DNA of 59,594 bases from an uncultured Eubacteriales bacterium. GTDB taxonomy: Bacteria; Bacillota; Clostridia; Christensenellales; Borkfalkiaceae. The DNA is taken from assembly GCA_900543915.1 (NCBI GenBank), contig UQTB01000010.1:1-59594 (forward strand). The letters run 5' to 3'. The translations under genes and the position numbers were made by a program. Shown here in pieces: positions 52,640-59,594 of the stretch; position 1 is the first letter of the stretch; each line of letters begins with the position of its first letter. The notes beneath the pieces were generated by a model. That model ran no database searches and had not been told where the DNA came from. It saw only the letters and a program-made list of their open reading frames with translations.

Positions 52640-53548
52640 TTAGCTCGCCCGCGCTCGCTCTTCTGCCTCTCCCGTGTATATCCTCTCATACTTCGGCCGC
52701 TGCGCTTCTACCGTTTCGTTAAATAACACGTACTTTATTACAAAGTCATTTTCGATTGTCGGGCATATTTCTATTTCCTCGTCCGGGACTTCTATCAGGA
52801 TCTCCGTCGGTAGCCCTCTCGAATATACCGCCCTCGTCTCTGATTTCGTCATATACTTTGCCATATATTCCACCCGTCCGCCGTGTACAATGTCCGCGCG
52901 GGTTATTTCTTCAAACGTGCTCCGCCCGAACCTATCATTGAAAAAGGTGTTTTGCATGGTCGTTTGCATTCTGCCGTGTTTTTTGTCGTAGTCTTCGATC
53001 TCGACCAGCTCTCCGACGAACTGTCCGGCGGGGATATATAAGAGCGCGTGCATGTGCAGCCGGTCTCCGTCCTCTCCGCGTTCCCAAACTCCGATATACT
53101 TCCAGCCCCGGCGGGTGGCGAAGTTCGACAGCGTTCGCCGAATCTTCTTTTGAAATTGCGATTCCGTCATTTTTTCGTCCGAATAGGTAAACGTCACCCA
53201 ATAATTCCAAGGGTGCAGATACGCCTTGCGGAACAGCCGTTTTTTTCTTAGCCAGGCGTTTCGATCTTCCCGATCGATATTCCGTTCTACTTCGGCGCGC
53301 AAGCCCTCGAATTTTGAAAACAAGGGGCGTAAATCTTCCGTGATGCCGTCTATCTTTTGTTGCCTTTGGTTCGGCTTGCGGGTATCTAATTTCCGATATT
53401 CGTCCGAAAAGAACAACGCGCTGAACGCTTCGTCAAACACTGTCTTTCTCTTCGGCGGGTGGTGCATGGGCTTTCTCCTCGTCGGGAAAAATCCCACGTA
53501 CGCACTCCCGTCGTGGTACACTTTATATGCCGGATTCGTCATCAACAT
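52640..53548 (-). CDS. HUH-superfamily replication initiator (Rep)
   Basis: A 302-aa protein predicted to nick DNA at an origin and start rolling-circle replication. Motif 1 WVTFTYS (117-123), the metal-binding HUH motif RLHMHALLYI (H165, H167) and the tyrosine motif VEYMAKYMTK (Y228 and/or Y232) are in the usual order and spacing, resembling plasmid and ssDNA-phage Reps. AAAGG lies 6 nt before the ATG. It is alone on its transcript, separated from the integrase operon by the XRE gene and a structured region. No coat, Zot-type ATPase or relaxase gene accompanies it. Confidence 0.85.
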   Translation of the reverse strand: MLMTNPAYKVYHDGSAYVGFFPTRRKPMHHPPKRKTVFDEAFSALFFSDEYRKLDTRKPNQRQQKIDGITEDLRPLFSKFEGLRAEVERNIDREDRNAWLRKKRLFRKAYLHPWNYWVTFTYSDEKMTESQFQKKIRRTLSNFATRRGWKYIGVWERGEDGDRLHMHALLYIPAGQFVGELVEIEDYDKKHGRMQTTMQNTFFNDRFGRSTFEEITRADIVHGGRVEYMAKYMTKSETRAVYSRGLPTEILIEVPDEEIEICPTIENDFVIKYVLFNETVEAQRPKYERIYTGEAEERARAS

Positions 53549-53603
53549 TTTCGCCTTTTCCTCCTCGTTTCCTTTCGTTCCCGCGGGAAATTTTCTGAAC
53601 CTT

Positions 53604-53640
53604 ATGAAAAAAAGTGCGGCTTTTTTCGCACTTTTTTTCT
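53604..53640. terminator. Bidirectional terminator at the right end of the element
   Basis: A-rich arm AAAAAAAGTGCG pairs with CGCACTTTTTTT around a T-rich loop. It can stop transcription in both directions, insulating the Rep gene from the chromosome just inside attR. Confidence 0.75.
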
Positions 53641-53650
53641 CGCCCCCTTT

Positions 53651-53675
53651 GGTTCAAATCCCTCTTCCTCCGCCA
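53651..53675 (+). repeat. attR: 25-bp copy of the tRNA-Ser 3' end
   Basis: Exact repeat of 48211-48235 (GGTTC through CCA) without a tRNA body in front. It marks the right junction, giving an element of 5440 bp. A host-type terminator follows 34 nt later. Confidence 0.85.
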
Positions 53676-53708
53676 AACTACGGCGCTTGCTCAGAGCCGA
53701 AACAGAAA

Positions 53709-53740
53709 AGAGAAGCCGAATTGCTTCTCTTTTTCTTTTT
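53709..53740 (+). terminator. Terminator that originally followed tRNA-Ser
   Basis: AGAGAAGC/GCTTCTCT hairpin with TTTTCTTTTT, just outside attR. Probably the native tRNA terminator displaced by the insertion. Confidence 0.7.
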
Positions 53741-53829
53741 CGTCAATTTTGCTGCGCCTGCGTTACGCTCCGGAATGCAGGTACCGACCGCGTGACGCTT
53801 CGCTATTCCGTCGCGCTTTGCGCTCCTTA

Positions 53830-53850
53830 CAAATCCCTCTTCCTCCGCCA
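53830..53850 (+). repeat. Second remote copy of the tRNA-Ser 3' end (21 bp)
   Basis: The last 21 bases of the tRNA gene are repeated again, 175 bp beyond attR, and are likewise followed by a hairpin terminator. Probably the scar of an earlier insertion, or an alternative attachment site. Confidence 0.75.
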
Positions 53851-53854
53851 CATT

Positions 53855-53896
53855 AGACCGTGTTGAACCCCAAGGGGTTATGCACGGTCTTTTATT
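53855..53896 (+). terminator. Terminator after the third att copy
   Basis: AGACCGTG/CACGGTCT outer stem with GAACCCC/GGGGTT inner stem, followed by TTTTATTTTT. Confidence 0.75.
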
Positions 53897-53929
53897 TTTG
53901 GGTTCCAATGGGGGTTAACTCTCTTTTCC

Positions 53930-53971
53930 AAAAGTACAGTTTAAGCAAAAGTTTAAACTGTACTTTTTCTT
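53930..53971 (+). terminator. 15-bp AT-rich hairpin with T-rich tail
   Basis: AAAAGTACAGTTTAA (53930-53944) pairs perfectly with TTAAACTGTACTTTT (53953-53967), then TCTTTTC. It directly precedes the promoter of the next gene and shields it from readthrough. Confidence 0.65.
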
Positions 53972-53978
53972 TTCTTTG

Positions 53979-53987
53979 TGGTATAAT
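53979..53987 (+). promoter_or_regulatory. Extended -10 promoter of the cyclase-like gene
   Basis: TGGTATAAT: a perfect -10 hexamer with TG one base before it, 33 nt upstream of the ATG at 54021. No good -35 box is visible. Confidence 0.5.
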
Positions 53988-54020
53988 GAATATAAGTTTT
54001 GTGTTTTACAGGGTGAAAAG

Positions 54021-54938
54021 ATGGGTATATACGAAAAAGCAAGAGGGTTTATCTACCGAAATGCCAGACCGCTTGATTTTGCAAGATGGCAGTATCAATT
54101 TGAGAATGGCAGCAAAGAAGCGGTGATAAATGCGCTTTCCCGTTATCAAAATAACGACGGGGGGTTTGGACATGCTTTGGAGCCGGATGCTTGGAATCCT
54201 AACTCATCACCGATACAAACTTGGTGTGCAACCGAAATTTTGCGTGAAATAGATTTTACAGACAATACACATCCGATCATCAACGGCATACTCAAATATC
54301 TTGCAAGCGGCAAGGACTTTGAAGGGCATTTTTGGTATAATACTGTTAAAAGCAACAATGACTATCCCCATGCCCCTTGGTGGCATACTGAAAACGACAG
54401 CACTAGTCATAACGATTATAATCCGACGGCTTGTTTTGCAGGCTTCATTATCAGATTTTCTGACGAGAAAAGTGATTTATATAAACTTGGCTGTCGTATT
54501 GCAAAAGAAGCTTTTGATGCATATGTTACACAAGGTATTTTAAATGACACGCATACCTGTCTTTGCTATATTCGAATGATGGAATATGTTGAGGAATCAA
54601 ATCAAACGGATATCATTGATTTATCAGCGTTAAAATCAAAACTGATCAAGCAGGTTAAAAACAGCATTTCGAATAATGCAAAGGCATGGGAAACATCCTA
54701 TCTTTGCAGGCCGTCACAGTTTTTCAATTCCGTTGACAGCATTTTTTATGACGGCAATCAAAAAATCGCTGAATATGAATGCGAATATATCAATAAGACT
54801 CAGCAGGAAGACGGCTCATGGACTGTTCCCTGGAGTTGGCATGAATATCCCAATGAGTGGGCTATCGCAAAAAATTGGTGGAAAAGCAATGGCATATTAG
54901 CTAATATGATTTATCTTAAAAGGATGGGAAAAGCCTGA
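54021..54938 (+). CDS. Terpene-cyclase/prenyltransferase-fold-like protein of unknown function
   Basis: A 305-aa soluble protein rich in Trp, Tyr, Asn and His. QNNDGGFGHALEPD and QQEDGSWTVPWSWHEYP look like the QW-type turns of the alpha/alpha barrel found in squalene cyclases and prenyltransferases, but the DxDD catalytic motif is not seen. Function therefore unknown; a substrate-binding or lyase-type barrel is possible. The DNA is clearly more AT-rich than the host operons and the gene lies next to repeated insertion scars, so it may be transferred DNA. The ribosome binding site GGGTGAAAAG is weak; an in-frame ATG 45 nt upstream has none. Confidence 0.7.
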   Translation: MGIYEKARGFIYRNARPLDFARWQYQFENGSKEAVINALSRYQNNDGGFGHALEPDAWNPNSSPIQTWCATEILREIDFTDNTHPIINGILKYLASGKDFEGHFWYNTVKSNNDYPHAPWWHTENDSTSHNDYNPTACFAGFIIRFSDEKSDLYKLGCRIAKEAFDAYVTQGILNDTHTCLCYIRMMEYVEESNQTDIIDLSALKSKLIKQVKNSISNNAKAWETSYLCRPSQFFNSVDSIFYDGNQKIAEYECEYINKTQQEDGSWTVPWSWHEYPNEWAIAKNWWKSNGILANMIYLKRMGKA

Positions 54939-55030
54939 TATAGCTCACGCAGATGAGCAATTTTATGTTTGTAAATTTTACATTATCTAAGCGTTACTGT
55001 CTTTCCGGGCAAGGCGCAGTTGCCCCTGGG

Positions 55031-55059
55031 TTGACTGGTGCTTTCTATTTTGATATTAT
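55031..55059 (+). promoter_or_regulatory. Promoter of the PH-domain protein gene
   Basis: TTGACT (55031-55036), 17-nt spacer, TATTAT (55054-55059) preceded by TGA (extended -10). AAGGAG follows immediately but is 16 nt from the ATG. Confidence 0.7.
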
Positions 55060-55081
55060 AAGGAGCTAACACGGGAAAACG

Positions 55082-55726
55082 ATGGGAAATTTTAATGAAA
55101 AGTATTTTAAAACGGAAGGAGCGATCCGGCAGGACGTCAATGCGATCGACAGCGTTTTGGCGGAGGGGGAGGAGATTCTCTGGCGTGCAAAACCCAAAAA
55201 AAGCGCGTTTATCTGGGGGAAAATAATGCAGATGCTGCCGATTGTCCTGTTATGGGTCTGCTTTGACGGCTTTTTCATCGGCATTCTGATCGGCACGGTA
55301 AAAGAAATACCGACCGGCCTGGTCATCTTTCTCTGCGTCTTTTTCGCGTTCCATCTTGCCCCGCTCTGGATTTGGCTGACCAATGTGTTAACAGCGGGGC
55401 GCCGTGTAAAGAATACCGAATATGCATTTACCGATAAGCGCATCATTATCCGCAGCGGACTGATCGGCATCGATATTGCCAACATTTACTATTCGGATAT
55501 CCAGAGCGTCAACGTGCGGGTGGGACTGATTGACAGAATACTGAAAGTCGGCGATATCTACATCAGCGGCTCCTTCAAGGCGCAGGTACTCAGCGATATC
55601 GCGGATCCGTACCGCGTTACTTCCGAGCTGCAAACGATTATTCACGATATCAAGGCGGATATTTTGTACCCCAACGCGCTCCGCCCAGAAGAAAATCCCG
55701 GTTATCATACAAAATACCGGCCTTAA
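55082..55726 (+). CDS. Membrane protein with bacterial PH domain (YdbS/YdbT-like)
   Basis: A 214-aa protein with two hydrophobic segments at about residues 45-105, then a bacterial pleckstrin-homology-like domain (bPH_2) beginning NTEYAFTDKRIIIRSGLIG and continuing YYSDIQSVNVRVGLIDRILKVG with an S-G-S-F turn. Members of this group are membrane-associated and linked to envelope stress or membrane-protein handling, but the function here is not defined. The best ribosome binding sequence near the ATG is weak (CGGGAAAACG). It stands as a single gene with its own promoter and terminator. Confidence 0.8.
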   Translation: MGNFNEKYFKTEGAIRQDVNAIDSVLAEGEEILWRAKPKKSAFIWGKIMQMLPIVLLWVCFDGFFIGILIGTVKEIPTGLVIFLCVFFAFHLAPLWIWLTNVLTAGRRVKNTEYAFTDKRIIIRSGLIGIDIANIYYSDIQSVNVRVGLIDRILKVGDIYISGSFKAQVLSDIADPYRVTSELQTIIHDIKADILYPNALRPEENPGYHTKYRP

Positions 55727-55750
55727 TGCCGCGAAATCAGAATATCAGAG

Positions 55751-55774
55751 AGACGGCGCCGCGCCGTCTTTTTT
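55751..55774 (+). terminator. Terminator after the PH-domain gene
   Basis: AGACGGCG/CGCCGTCT 8-bp stem with a 3-nt loop, followed by TTTTT. Confidence 0.85.
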
Positions 55775-55876
55775 ATGCAGACGCCCGTTTTTTTCGGAAT
55801 TGCCAGTTGGATTGCACCGCCGTTATGTTAAAAAATCTTTTTTCCCGGCGGCTACCCGAATATGTCTCTTATTCGC

Positions 55877-55905
55877 TTTCCATTTGAATCGGAATCTGTT
55901 ATAAT
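55877..55905 (+). promoter_or_regulatory. Promoter of the 146-aa protein gene
   Basis: TTTCCA (55877-55882), 17-nt spacer, TATAAT (55900-55905) with TGT before it, 30 nt upstream of the ATG. Confidence 0.55.
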
Positions 55906-55934
55906 ATTTTTATTATAATAAAAGGGGTAAAAGG

Positions 55935-56375
55935 ATGGATCTAACCAACGTGCCGTCGGGAACGCCGACCAGCGTCGTGCAGACGCTTGAAAATCACCTG
56001 TCTGTTGCAGACTCTATTTTGGCCAGAGACAAACGCCTTCTTCCCATGCTCATGACGCAGGGAAGCCGGAAAAAGGACAACAATTTATTTCAGTTGCGGC
56101 CGCAACGCGGAAACGACGACGAGCACAAACTTTTAAAAGCGGCGACGAGTGTGCTGCGGGATATCGATTATGAAATTGCCCTGCTCTCATACAGTACACA
56201 AATCATGCAGAATGGATCTGCCTCGTCAGATGCTCTGAAAACGTATATCTTCGATAAAAACGGACAAACTTTCGTATTTTACACCCTCTATGAGATCAAA
56301 GGCTTTTTGAAAAAGAAAGTTACTTTTCAAAAAAGCATGTTCGCCGAACGGTTTAAAACCTTCGATCCGCAATAA
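55935..56375 (+). CDS. Unknown 146-aa protein
   Basis: A soluble, mainly helical protein with no recognised domain. Visible features are a helical N-terminus (TSVVQTLENHLSVADSILA), a positively charged middle (QGSRKKDNN) and a C-terminal strand-helix pattern (TYIFDKNGQTFVFYTLYEIKGF). AGGGG lies 8 nt before the ATG, and the gene has its own promoter and terminator, so it is likely real. It is convergent with the cardiolipin synthase gene. Confidence 0.65.
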   Translation: MDLTNVPSGTPTSVVQTLENHLSVADSILARDKRLLPMLMTQGSRKKDNNLFQLRPQRGNDDEHKLLKAATSVLRDIDYEIALLSYSTQIMQNGSASSDALKTYIFDKNGQTFVFYTLYEIKGFLKKKVTFQKSMFAERFKTFDPQ

Positions 56376-56391
56376 ACTGCTCAAATTCTTT

Positions 56392-56419
56392 CGCCCTGCC
56401 GCACGGCAGGGCGGTTTTT
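56392..56419 (+). terminator. Terminator between convergent genes
   Basis: CGCCCTGCCG-CA-CGGCAGGGCG 10-bp stem with GTTTTT on the plus strand, just after the 146-aa gene and touching the stop codon of the convergent gene. Confidence 0.85.
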
Positions 56420-57893
56420 ACATCAGCGGCTGAATGATCTGCAGCAGTCCTCTGCCCAATTTGCCGAGTCCGCCGGCAGCGAAGTCCCGGATCCGCGCCC
56501 GCTCGCTGTCCGCCGTCATCTCCGTCAGGTCGCGGCAGACGGCCTTTGCGGCTTCCCCGCCGAAAAACGCGTTGCACTCAAAGTGCAGATAAAAACTCCT
56601 GAAATCCATATTCGTCGTGCCGACGACCGCATACCTGCCGTCCACGGCAAACATCTTCGCGTGATTAAAACCGGGCGTATAGATATAAACTTCCGCGCCG
56701 AACGACATAAGCCGTTCGGCGTTCTGTTTTGTGAGCGCGTAGATCGCGGCCTTGTCGGGGATCGCCGGAAGGATCGCGCGGACCATAATGCCTCGCTTGA
56801 CCGCGCCCGACAGGGCGGAAAGCAGCTTTTCGTCCAGCAAAAGATAGGGCGTGGAAAAGACGACCTCTTTTTTCGCGCTCCGCACGAGCGCCAGATACAG
56901 ATGCTCCGCCGCCGCGTTGGACTGCACGGGCGAATCCGAAAACAGGAGGACCTCGCCTGACCCCGCTGGCATTTCCGGGAAATAGCCGCGGTACGCTTCC
57001 TGCCCGTAGCGCATCGCCCAGATCTGCAGGAACATGGCCGTGAGATTTGCCACGCAGGCGCCCTTTACCGAAACGCCGGTATCCTTCCAGTATCCGAATT
57101 TACCGTACCCCTTGATATATTCGTCCGCAATGTTGGCGCCGCAGAGAAATCCCTCCTGCCCGTCGATGACGGCGAGCTTCCGGTGCGTGCGGTTGTTGAC
57201 GCCGTCCAGCCGGAAAACGGGATTGAAGTAGTGGATTCTGACGCCCGCGCGCTCCAGTGCTTCGCAGTCCCGCCGGCGGATTCCGCCCAGACACCCCATA
57301 TCGTCCAGCACCAGGCGGATCTCCGTCTGTTCCTTTGCCTTGCAGAGAAGTATCCTTTCCAGCCTGTCCCAGAGGACGCCCTTTTTCGCGATGAAAAATT
57401 CCAGAAAGACAAAATGCTTTGCCCCTTCGATCGCCGAGAGCAGCGCGTCGAAGAACCGTTCGCCCGTCGCGTAATAGGAGACGTCGCCCCGCGCCGCGGG
57501 ATAGCCCGTCTCGCAGAAAATGGTCTCCGCCGCTTCAAAGAACAGCCCGTCGCCCTGCGCGGGCGCGGGGAGATAAGCATCCAGCCCGAGGGATTTTTTC
57601 GTGTAAGAGCGGTCGTTTTTGAGTCCGAAACGGCTGTTTCCGAAGAATAAAAAGAGAGCGCCCCCCAAAAACGGAGCGATCAGCGCGGGAAACATCCAGG
57701 AAATCTTATATTCCGGCGGCATCGCGCGGGAGACGATATACGCGCCGAACAGGATCGCCGCGCATGCGGAAAACAAAAAAAACAGCGCGAGATAAGCGGG
57801 CGCATAGATCCATAGCAGCACGGGGAGGACAAATGCGGCAAAGAGAAGCGCCGTCACGGCGGCCGTCTTCAGCAGCCACTTCAAGACGCTCAT
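56418..57893 (-). CDS. cls: Cardiolipin synthase (phospholipase D family)
   Basis: A 491-aa membrane enzyme that condenses two phosphatidylglycerols into cardiolipin. Two or three N-terminal membrane segments (residues 10-85) precede two HKD domains: HRKLAVID (H237, K239, D244) and HAKMFAVD (H411, K413, D418). The end RGLLQIIQPLM matches the typical cls tail. The start at 57893 overlaps the VanW gene stop as ATGA and follows AGGGGG; a GTG two codons upstream was rejected. Confidence 0.93.
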   Translation of the reverse strand: MSVLKWLLKTAAVTALLFAAFVLPVLLWIYAPAYLALFFLFSACAAILFGAYIVSRAMPPEYKISWMFPALIAPFLGGALFLFFGNSRFGLKNDRSYTKKSLGLDAYLPAPAQGDGLFFEAAETIFCETGYPAARGDVSYYATGERFFDALLSAIEGAKHFVFLEFFIAKKGVLWDRLERILLCKAKEQTEIRLVLDDMGCLGGIRRRDCEALERAGVRIHYFNPVFRLDGVNNRTHRKLAVIDGQEGFLCGANIADEYIKGYGKFGYWKDTGVSVKGACVANLTAMFLQIWAMRYGQEAYRGYFPEMPAGSGEVLLFSDSPVQSNAAAEHLYLALVRSAKKEVVFSTPYLLLDEKLLSALSGAVKRGIMVRAILPAIPDKAAIYALTKQNAERLMSFGAEVYIYTPGFNHAKMFAVDGRYAVVGTTNMDFRSFYLHFECNAFFGGEAAKAVCRDLTEMTADSERARIRDFAAGGLGKLGRGLLQIIQPLM

Positions 57894-58726
57894 GCGCACC
57901 CCCTGACCGCCGTGCCCTGCAGCGGCTGATAAGTATCTTTGCGGATGACTTTGCGGGATACCAGGCGCTCTCCCTTATATTCGGAGAGAATGCCCATACT
58001 CTTCAGCCCCTCTTTGCTGTAAGAGATCACTCTGATCTCCCCGGCAGGCAGATCGGGGTATTCTCCCCTGTCGTCCTCCGTGACGATCTCGGGCGGAGCG
58101 GGGATCACTTCCACCGTCCTGCTCTCGCGCACGAACCTCCGGTCCGTCTTTTCCCCGAAAACGGAGATCGTGAGGCGTTCGCCGTCCGCTTCCGCGCGGA
58201 TGTATACGGGCAGCGCCGTCTCGTTTTCAAACCGCAGATCGCTCCCCGCCGAATTGACCATCGCGTCAAACGAGGGCGCCACATAGGAGACGGGGAGGGA
58301 ATGCGGGTGATATTCGGAAATCTTCATGCCGGCGAGCAGCGCGGCATTGTAGACAGTGGAAGAAACCTGGCACACGCCTCCGCCGATTCCGTCCGTAAAT
58401 TGACCGTTGAAAATGATCTTTGCGGGGAGATATCCCCGCGCGGCGGTCCGCTCTCCCACGACGAAGTTGAAGGAAAACTGCCCGCCCGGCTCGATCAGCG
58501 TGCCGTCGATCGCCGCCGCCGCGAGCGCGATATTGTGCTTGCGCTCCTCCGTCGAACCGCCGTAAGACGTGTAAAATTTTCCCCTGAGCGCAAATTCCGC
58601 GCCGCCCGAAGCGAACGGCAGCCTCTCCGCCTCCGCTTTCGCCGATCGGAACATTCCGGAAAATCCGATGACGGTCAGAACCGCCACCATGAGAAACAGG
58701 ACGATGTTGTTGAACCTTCTGCGCAT
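57890..58726 (-). CDS. VanW-family exported protein
   Basis: A 278-aa protein with an N-terminal membrane anchor (IVLFLMVAVLTVIGFSGMF) and a VanW domain: PGGQFSFNFVVGERTAARGY, then DGIGGGVCQVSSTVYNAALL. The C-terminal part may hold a small beta domain. VanW proteins are common in Gram-positive bacteria and connected with the cell wall, but their activity is unknown; the link to vancomycin resistance is by name only. GGGAGG lies ahead of the ATG. It forms a two-gene envelope operon with cls. Confidence 0.9.
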   Translation of the reverse strand: MRRRFNNIVLFLMVAVLTVIGFSGMFRSAKAEAERLPFASGGAEFALRGKFYTSYGGSTEERKHNIALAAAAIDGTLIEPGGQFSFNFVVGERTAARGYLPAKIIFNGQFTDGIGGGVCQVSSTVYNAALLAGMKISEYHPHSLPVSYVAPSFDAMVNSAGSDLRFENETALPVYIRAEADGERLTISVFGEKTDRRFVRESRTVEVIPAPPEIVTEDDRGEYPDLPAGEIRVISYSKEGLKSMGILSEYKGERLVSRKVIRKDTYQPLQGTAVRGCA

Positions 58727-58828
58727 ACTTACCTCCCGCTCGCTAGTATGCGGAAATCCCCCGTTTTTATGCGAACTCCGCGCTTCTCATCCGCCGGTAT
58801 GCGAAATCCCCGACGGGGAAATATAAAT

Positions 58829-59013
58829 ATTAAAAGCGCCGGTTGAACCGGTGGTTTGCATAGAACCTGAAACTGCCGGCCAGCCCGTCTACGGGTATCG
58901 CATATATGATAGCGCCTTATTGCCCTGCTCCCCTGTAAAACACCTTCCTCTCTTTCCTTTGCAGACCTCTCGTCGATGATCTCTTTTTATCTCCTCCCCC
59001 GGTAGAACTGAAA
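58829..59013. repeat. Dispersed intergenic repeat, copy 2
   Basis: Same-strand copy of 1902-2107. It starts with the shared CCGGTTGAACCGGTGGTTT core (its outer palindrome arms are degraded), keeps the CCCGT/ACGGG hairpin and the identical 27-nt block at 58916-58942, and ends near the CCCCCGGTAGAAC segment. Lies between VanW and cysK with no gene. Immediately before it (58749-58812) are two copies of a short motif GTATGCG-AAATCCCC. Confidence 0.75.
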
Positions 59014-59042
59014 GATTTTTCATGCCAAAGCGCCGTTAAAAC

Positions 59043-59067
59043 GCCCCGCCGGCTGAGCCGGCGGGGC
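59043..59067 (-). terminator. Terminator after cysK
   Basis: An 11-bp perfect GC stem GCCCCGCCGGC/GCCGGCGGGGC with a 3-nt loop, followed on the minus strand by a short TTTT, about 40 nt after the cysK stop. Confidence 0.65.
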
Positions 59068-59107
59068 ATAAAAAAGTTTTTTCAGCAAACCGGGATTGCA
59101 TTGCCGG

Positions 59108-59594
59108 TCATTCCGCAAAGAGGGGCGTGGAAAGATAGCGTTCCCCCGTATCCGGAAGGAGAACGACGACGGTCTTGCCGCCGTTTTCTCCGCGCGCAGC
59201 CAATGCCGCCGCGGCGGAAAGCGCCGCCCCCGAGGAAATTCCGGCCAAAAAGCCCTCCGTTTTTGCAAGCAGGCGGGCGCAGGCGTACGCCTCCTCTTCG
59301 GTCACTTTCACGATTTCGTCCGGGATCTCTCTGTTCAGCGTGGCGGGGACGAAGCCCGCGCCGATCCCCTGCAGCCCATGGGCGCCCGGCGCGCCGCCGG
59401 AGAGGACGGGAGACCGCGCCGGCTCGACGGCAATCACTTTGATCCGCGGATCTTGCTCCTTCAGAAACGCCCCCGCGCCCGAGATCGTTCCGCCCGTTCC
59501 GACTCCCGCCACGAAGAAATCCAGCTTTCCGTCCGTGTCCTCCCAGATCTCGGGGCCGGTCGTTTTGCGGTGCGCCGCAGGGTTGGCCGGGTTG
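59108..59594 (-). CDS. cysK: Cysteine synthase, C-terminal part (runs off the window)
   Basis: This pyridoxal-phosphate enzyme makes L-cysteine from O-acetylserine and sulfide. The visible 161 residues begin with NPANPAAHRKTTGPEIWED, followed by FVAGVGTGGTISGAGAFLKE (phosphate-binding GTGGT loop) and LAGISSGAALSAAAAL, all typical of CysK/CysM; VVLLPDTGERYLSTPLF closes the protein. The N-terminal half with the PLP lysine lies outside the window. It could be CysM, but the H-R-K-T-T-G-P-E-I-W block favours CysK. Confidence 0.93.
   Translation of the reverse strand, partial: NPANPAAHRKTTGPEIWEDTDGKLDFFVAGVGTGGTISGAGAFLKEQDPRIKVIAVEPARSPVLSGGAPGAHGLQGIGAGFVPATLNREIPDEIVKVTEEEAYACARLLAKTEGFLAGISSGAALSAAAALAARGENGGKTVVVLLPDTGERYLSTPLFAE

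Noticed and set aside
52354..52722. 122-codon plus-strand frame between XRE and Rep
   Set aside because: It begins inside the structured region, overlaps the end of Rep, is low-complexity and lacks a ribosome binding site.
48331..53548. Inovirus or full prophage
   Set aside because: An HUH Rep and integrase are present, but there is no Zot-type ATPase, coat protein, portal, terminase or lysis gene.
53651..53850. tRNA-like 3' ends as additional tRNA genes
   Set aside because: Only the T-arm/acceptor 3' strand is present; no D arm, anticodon arm or 5' acceptor strand precedes either copy.
57890..58726. Vancomycin-resistance gene
   Set aside because: VanW-domain proteins are widespread in susceptible Gram-positive bacteria, and no vanHAX or VanRS genes are nearby.

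Overview
The window reads as chromosome of a Gram-positive-type, fairly GC-rich anaerobic Clostridia-like bacterium (Bacillota). This is inferred from strong AGGAGG-type ribosome binding sites, many Sec lipoproteins with a lipobox but no outer-membrane genes, MsmEFG-type sugar importers lacking their own ATPase, LacI and AraC regulators, a VanW protein and BspA-like leucine-rich surface proteins. A gut Christensenellales-like host is my guess from gene style only.

Region 1 (1-2.4 kb): the start of a CCA-adding enzyme gene (minus strand), divergent from a lipid kinase, then about 800 bp without genes that holds terminators and one copy of a dispersed repeat.

Region 2 (2.4-25.1 kb): one apparent minus-strand operon of 15 genes. 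It is led by a LacI-family regulator behind a near-consensus promoter with two palindromic operator candidates, and ends at a terminator near 2.41 kb. It encodes a BspA-like lipoprotein, a GH123-like lipoprotein, two binding-protein-dependent sugar importers (one permease is fused to a predicted extracytoplasmic beta-propeller), surface lipoproteins with InlB repeats, an SGNH esterase, a six-hairpin glycosidase-like lipoprotein and a metallo-beta-lactamase-fold protein.

Region 3 (25.1-47.7 kb): a plus-strand EamA transporter behind a roughly 340-nt highly structured leader, then a second minus-strand operon of 11 genes read from about 46.8 kb. It encodes a third importer, two tandem GH99-like lipoproteins, a large surface protein, two cytoplasmic GH78 alpha-L-rhamnosidases, an SGNH hydrolase, an alpha/beta hydrolase and a GH13 enzyme. 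A divergent AraC regulator with a leaderless start faces it across a direct-repeat operator. Together, regions 2 and 3 look like a system for binding, de-esterifying, cutting and importing a rhamnose-containing glycan, with final hydrolysis inside the cell.

Region 4 (48.1-53.9 kb): tRNA-Ser(GCT) with a 5.4-kb integrative element in its 3' end: tyrosine integrase, a protein made of about 13 short charged repeats, three small unknown proteins, an XRE repressor with three operators, a structured non-coding stretch and an HUH-type Rep. A 25-bp copy of the tRNA 3' end marks the far junction and a further 21-bp copy lies beyond it.

Region 5 (53.9-59.6 kb): an AT-rich terpene-cyclase-fold-like gene, a PH-domain membrane protein, a small unknown protein, cardiolipin synthase and VanW genes, the second copy of the dispersed repeat, and the 3' part of cysteine synthase.
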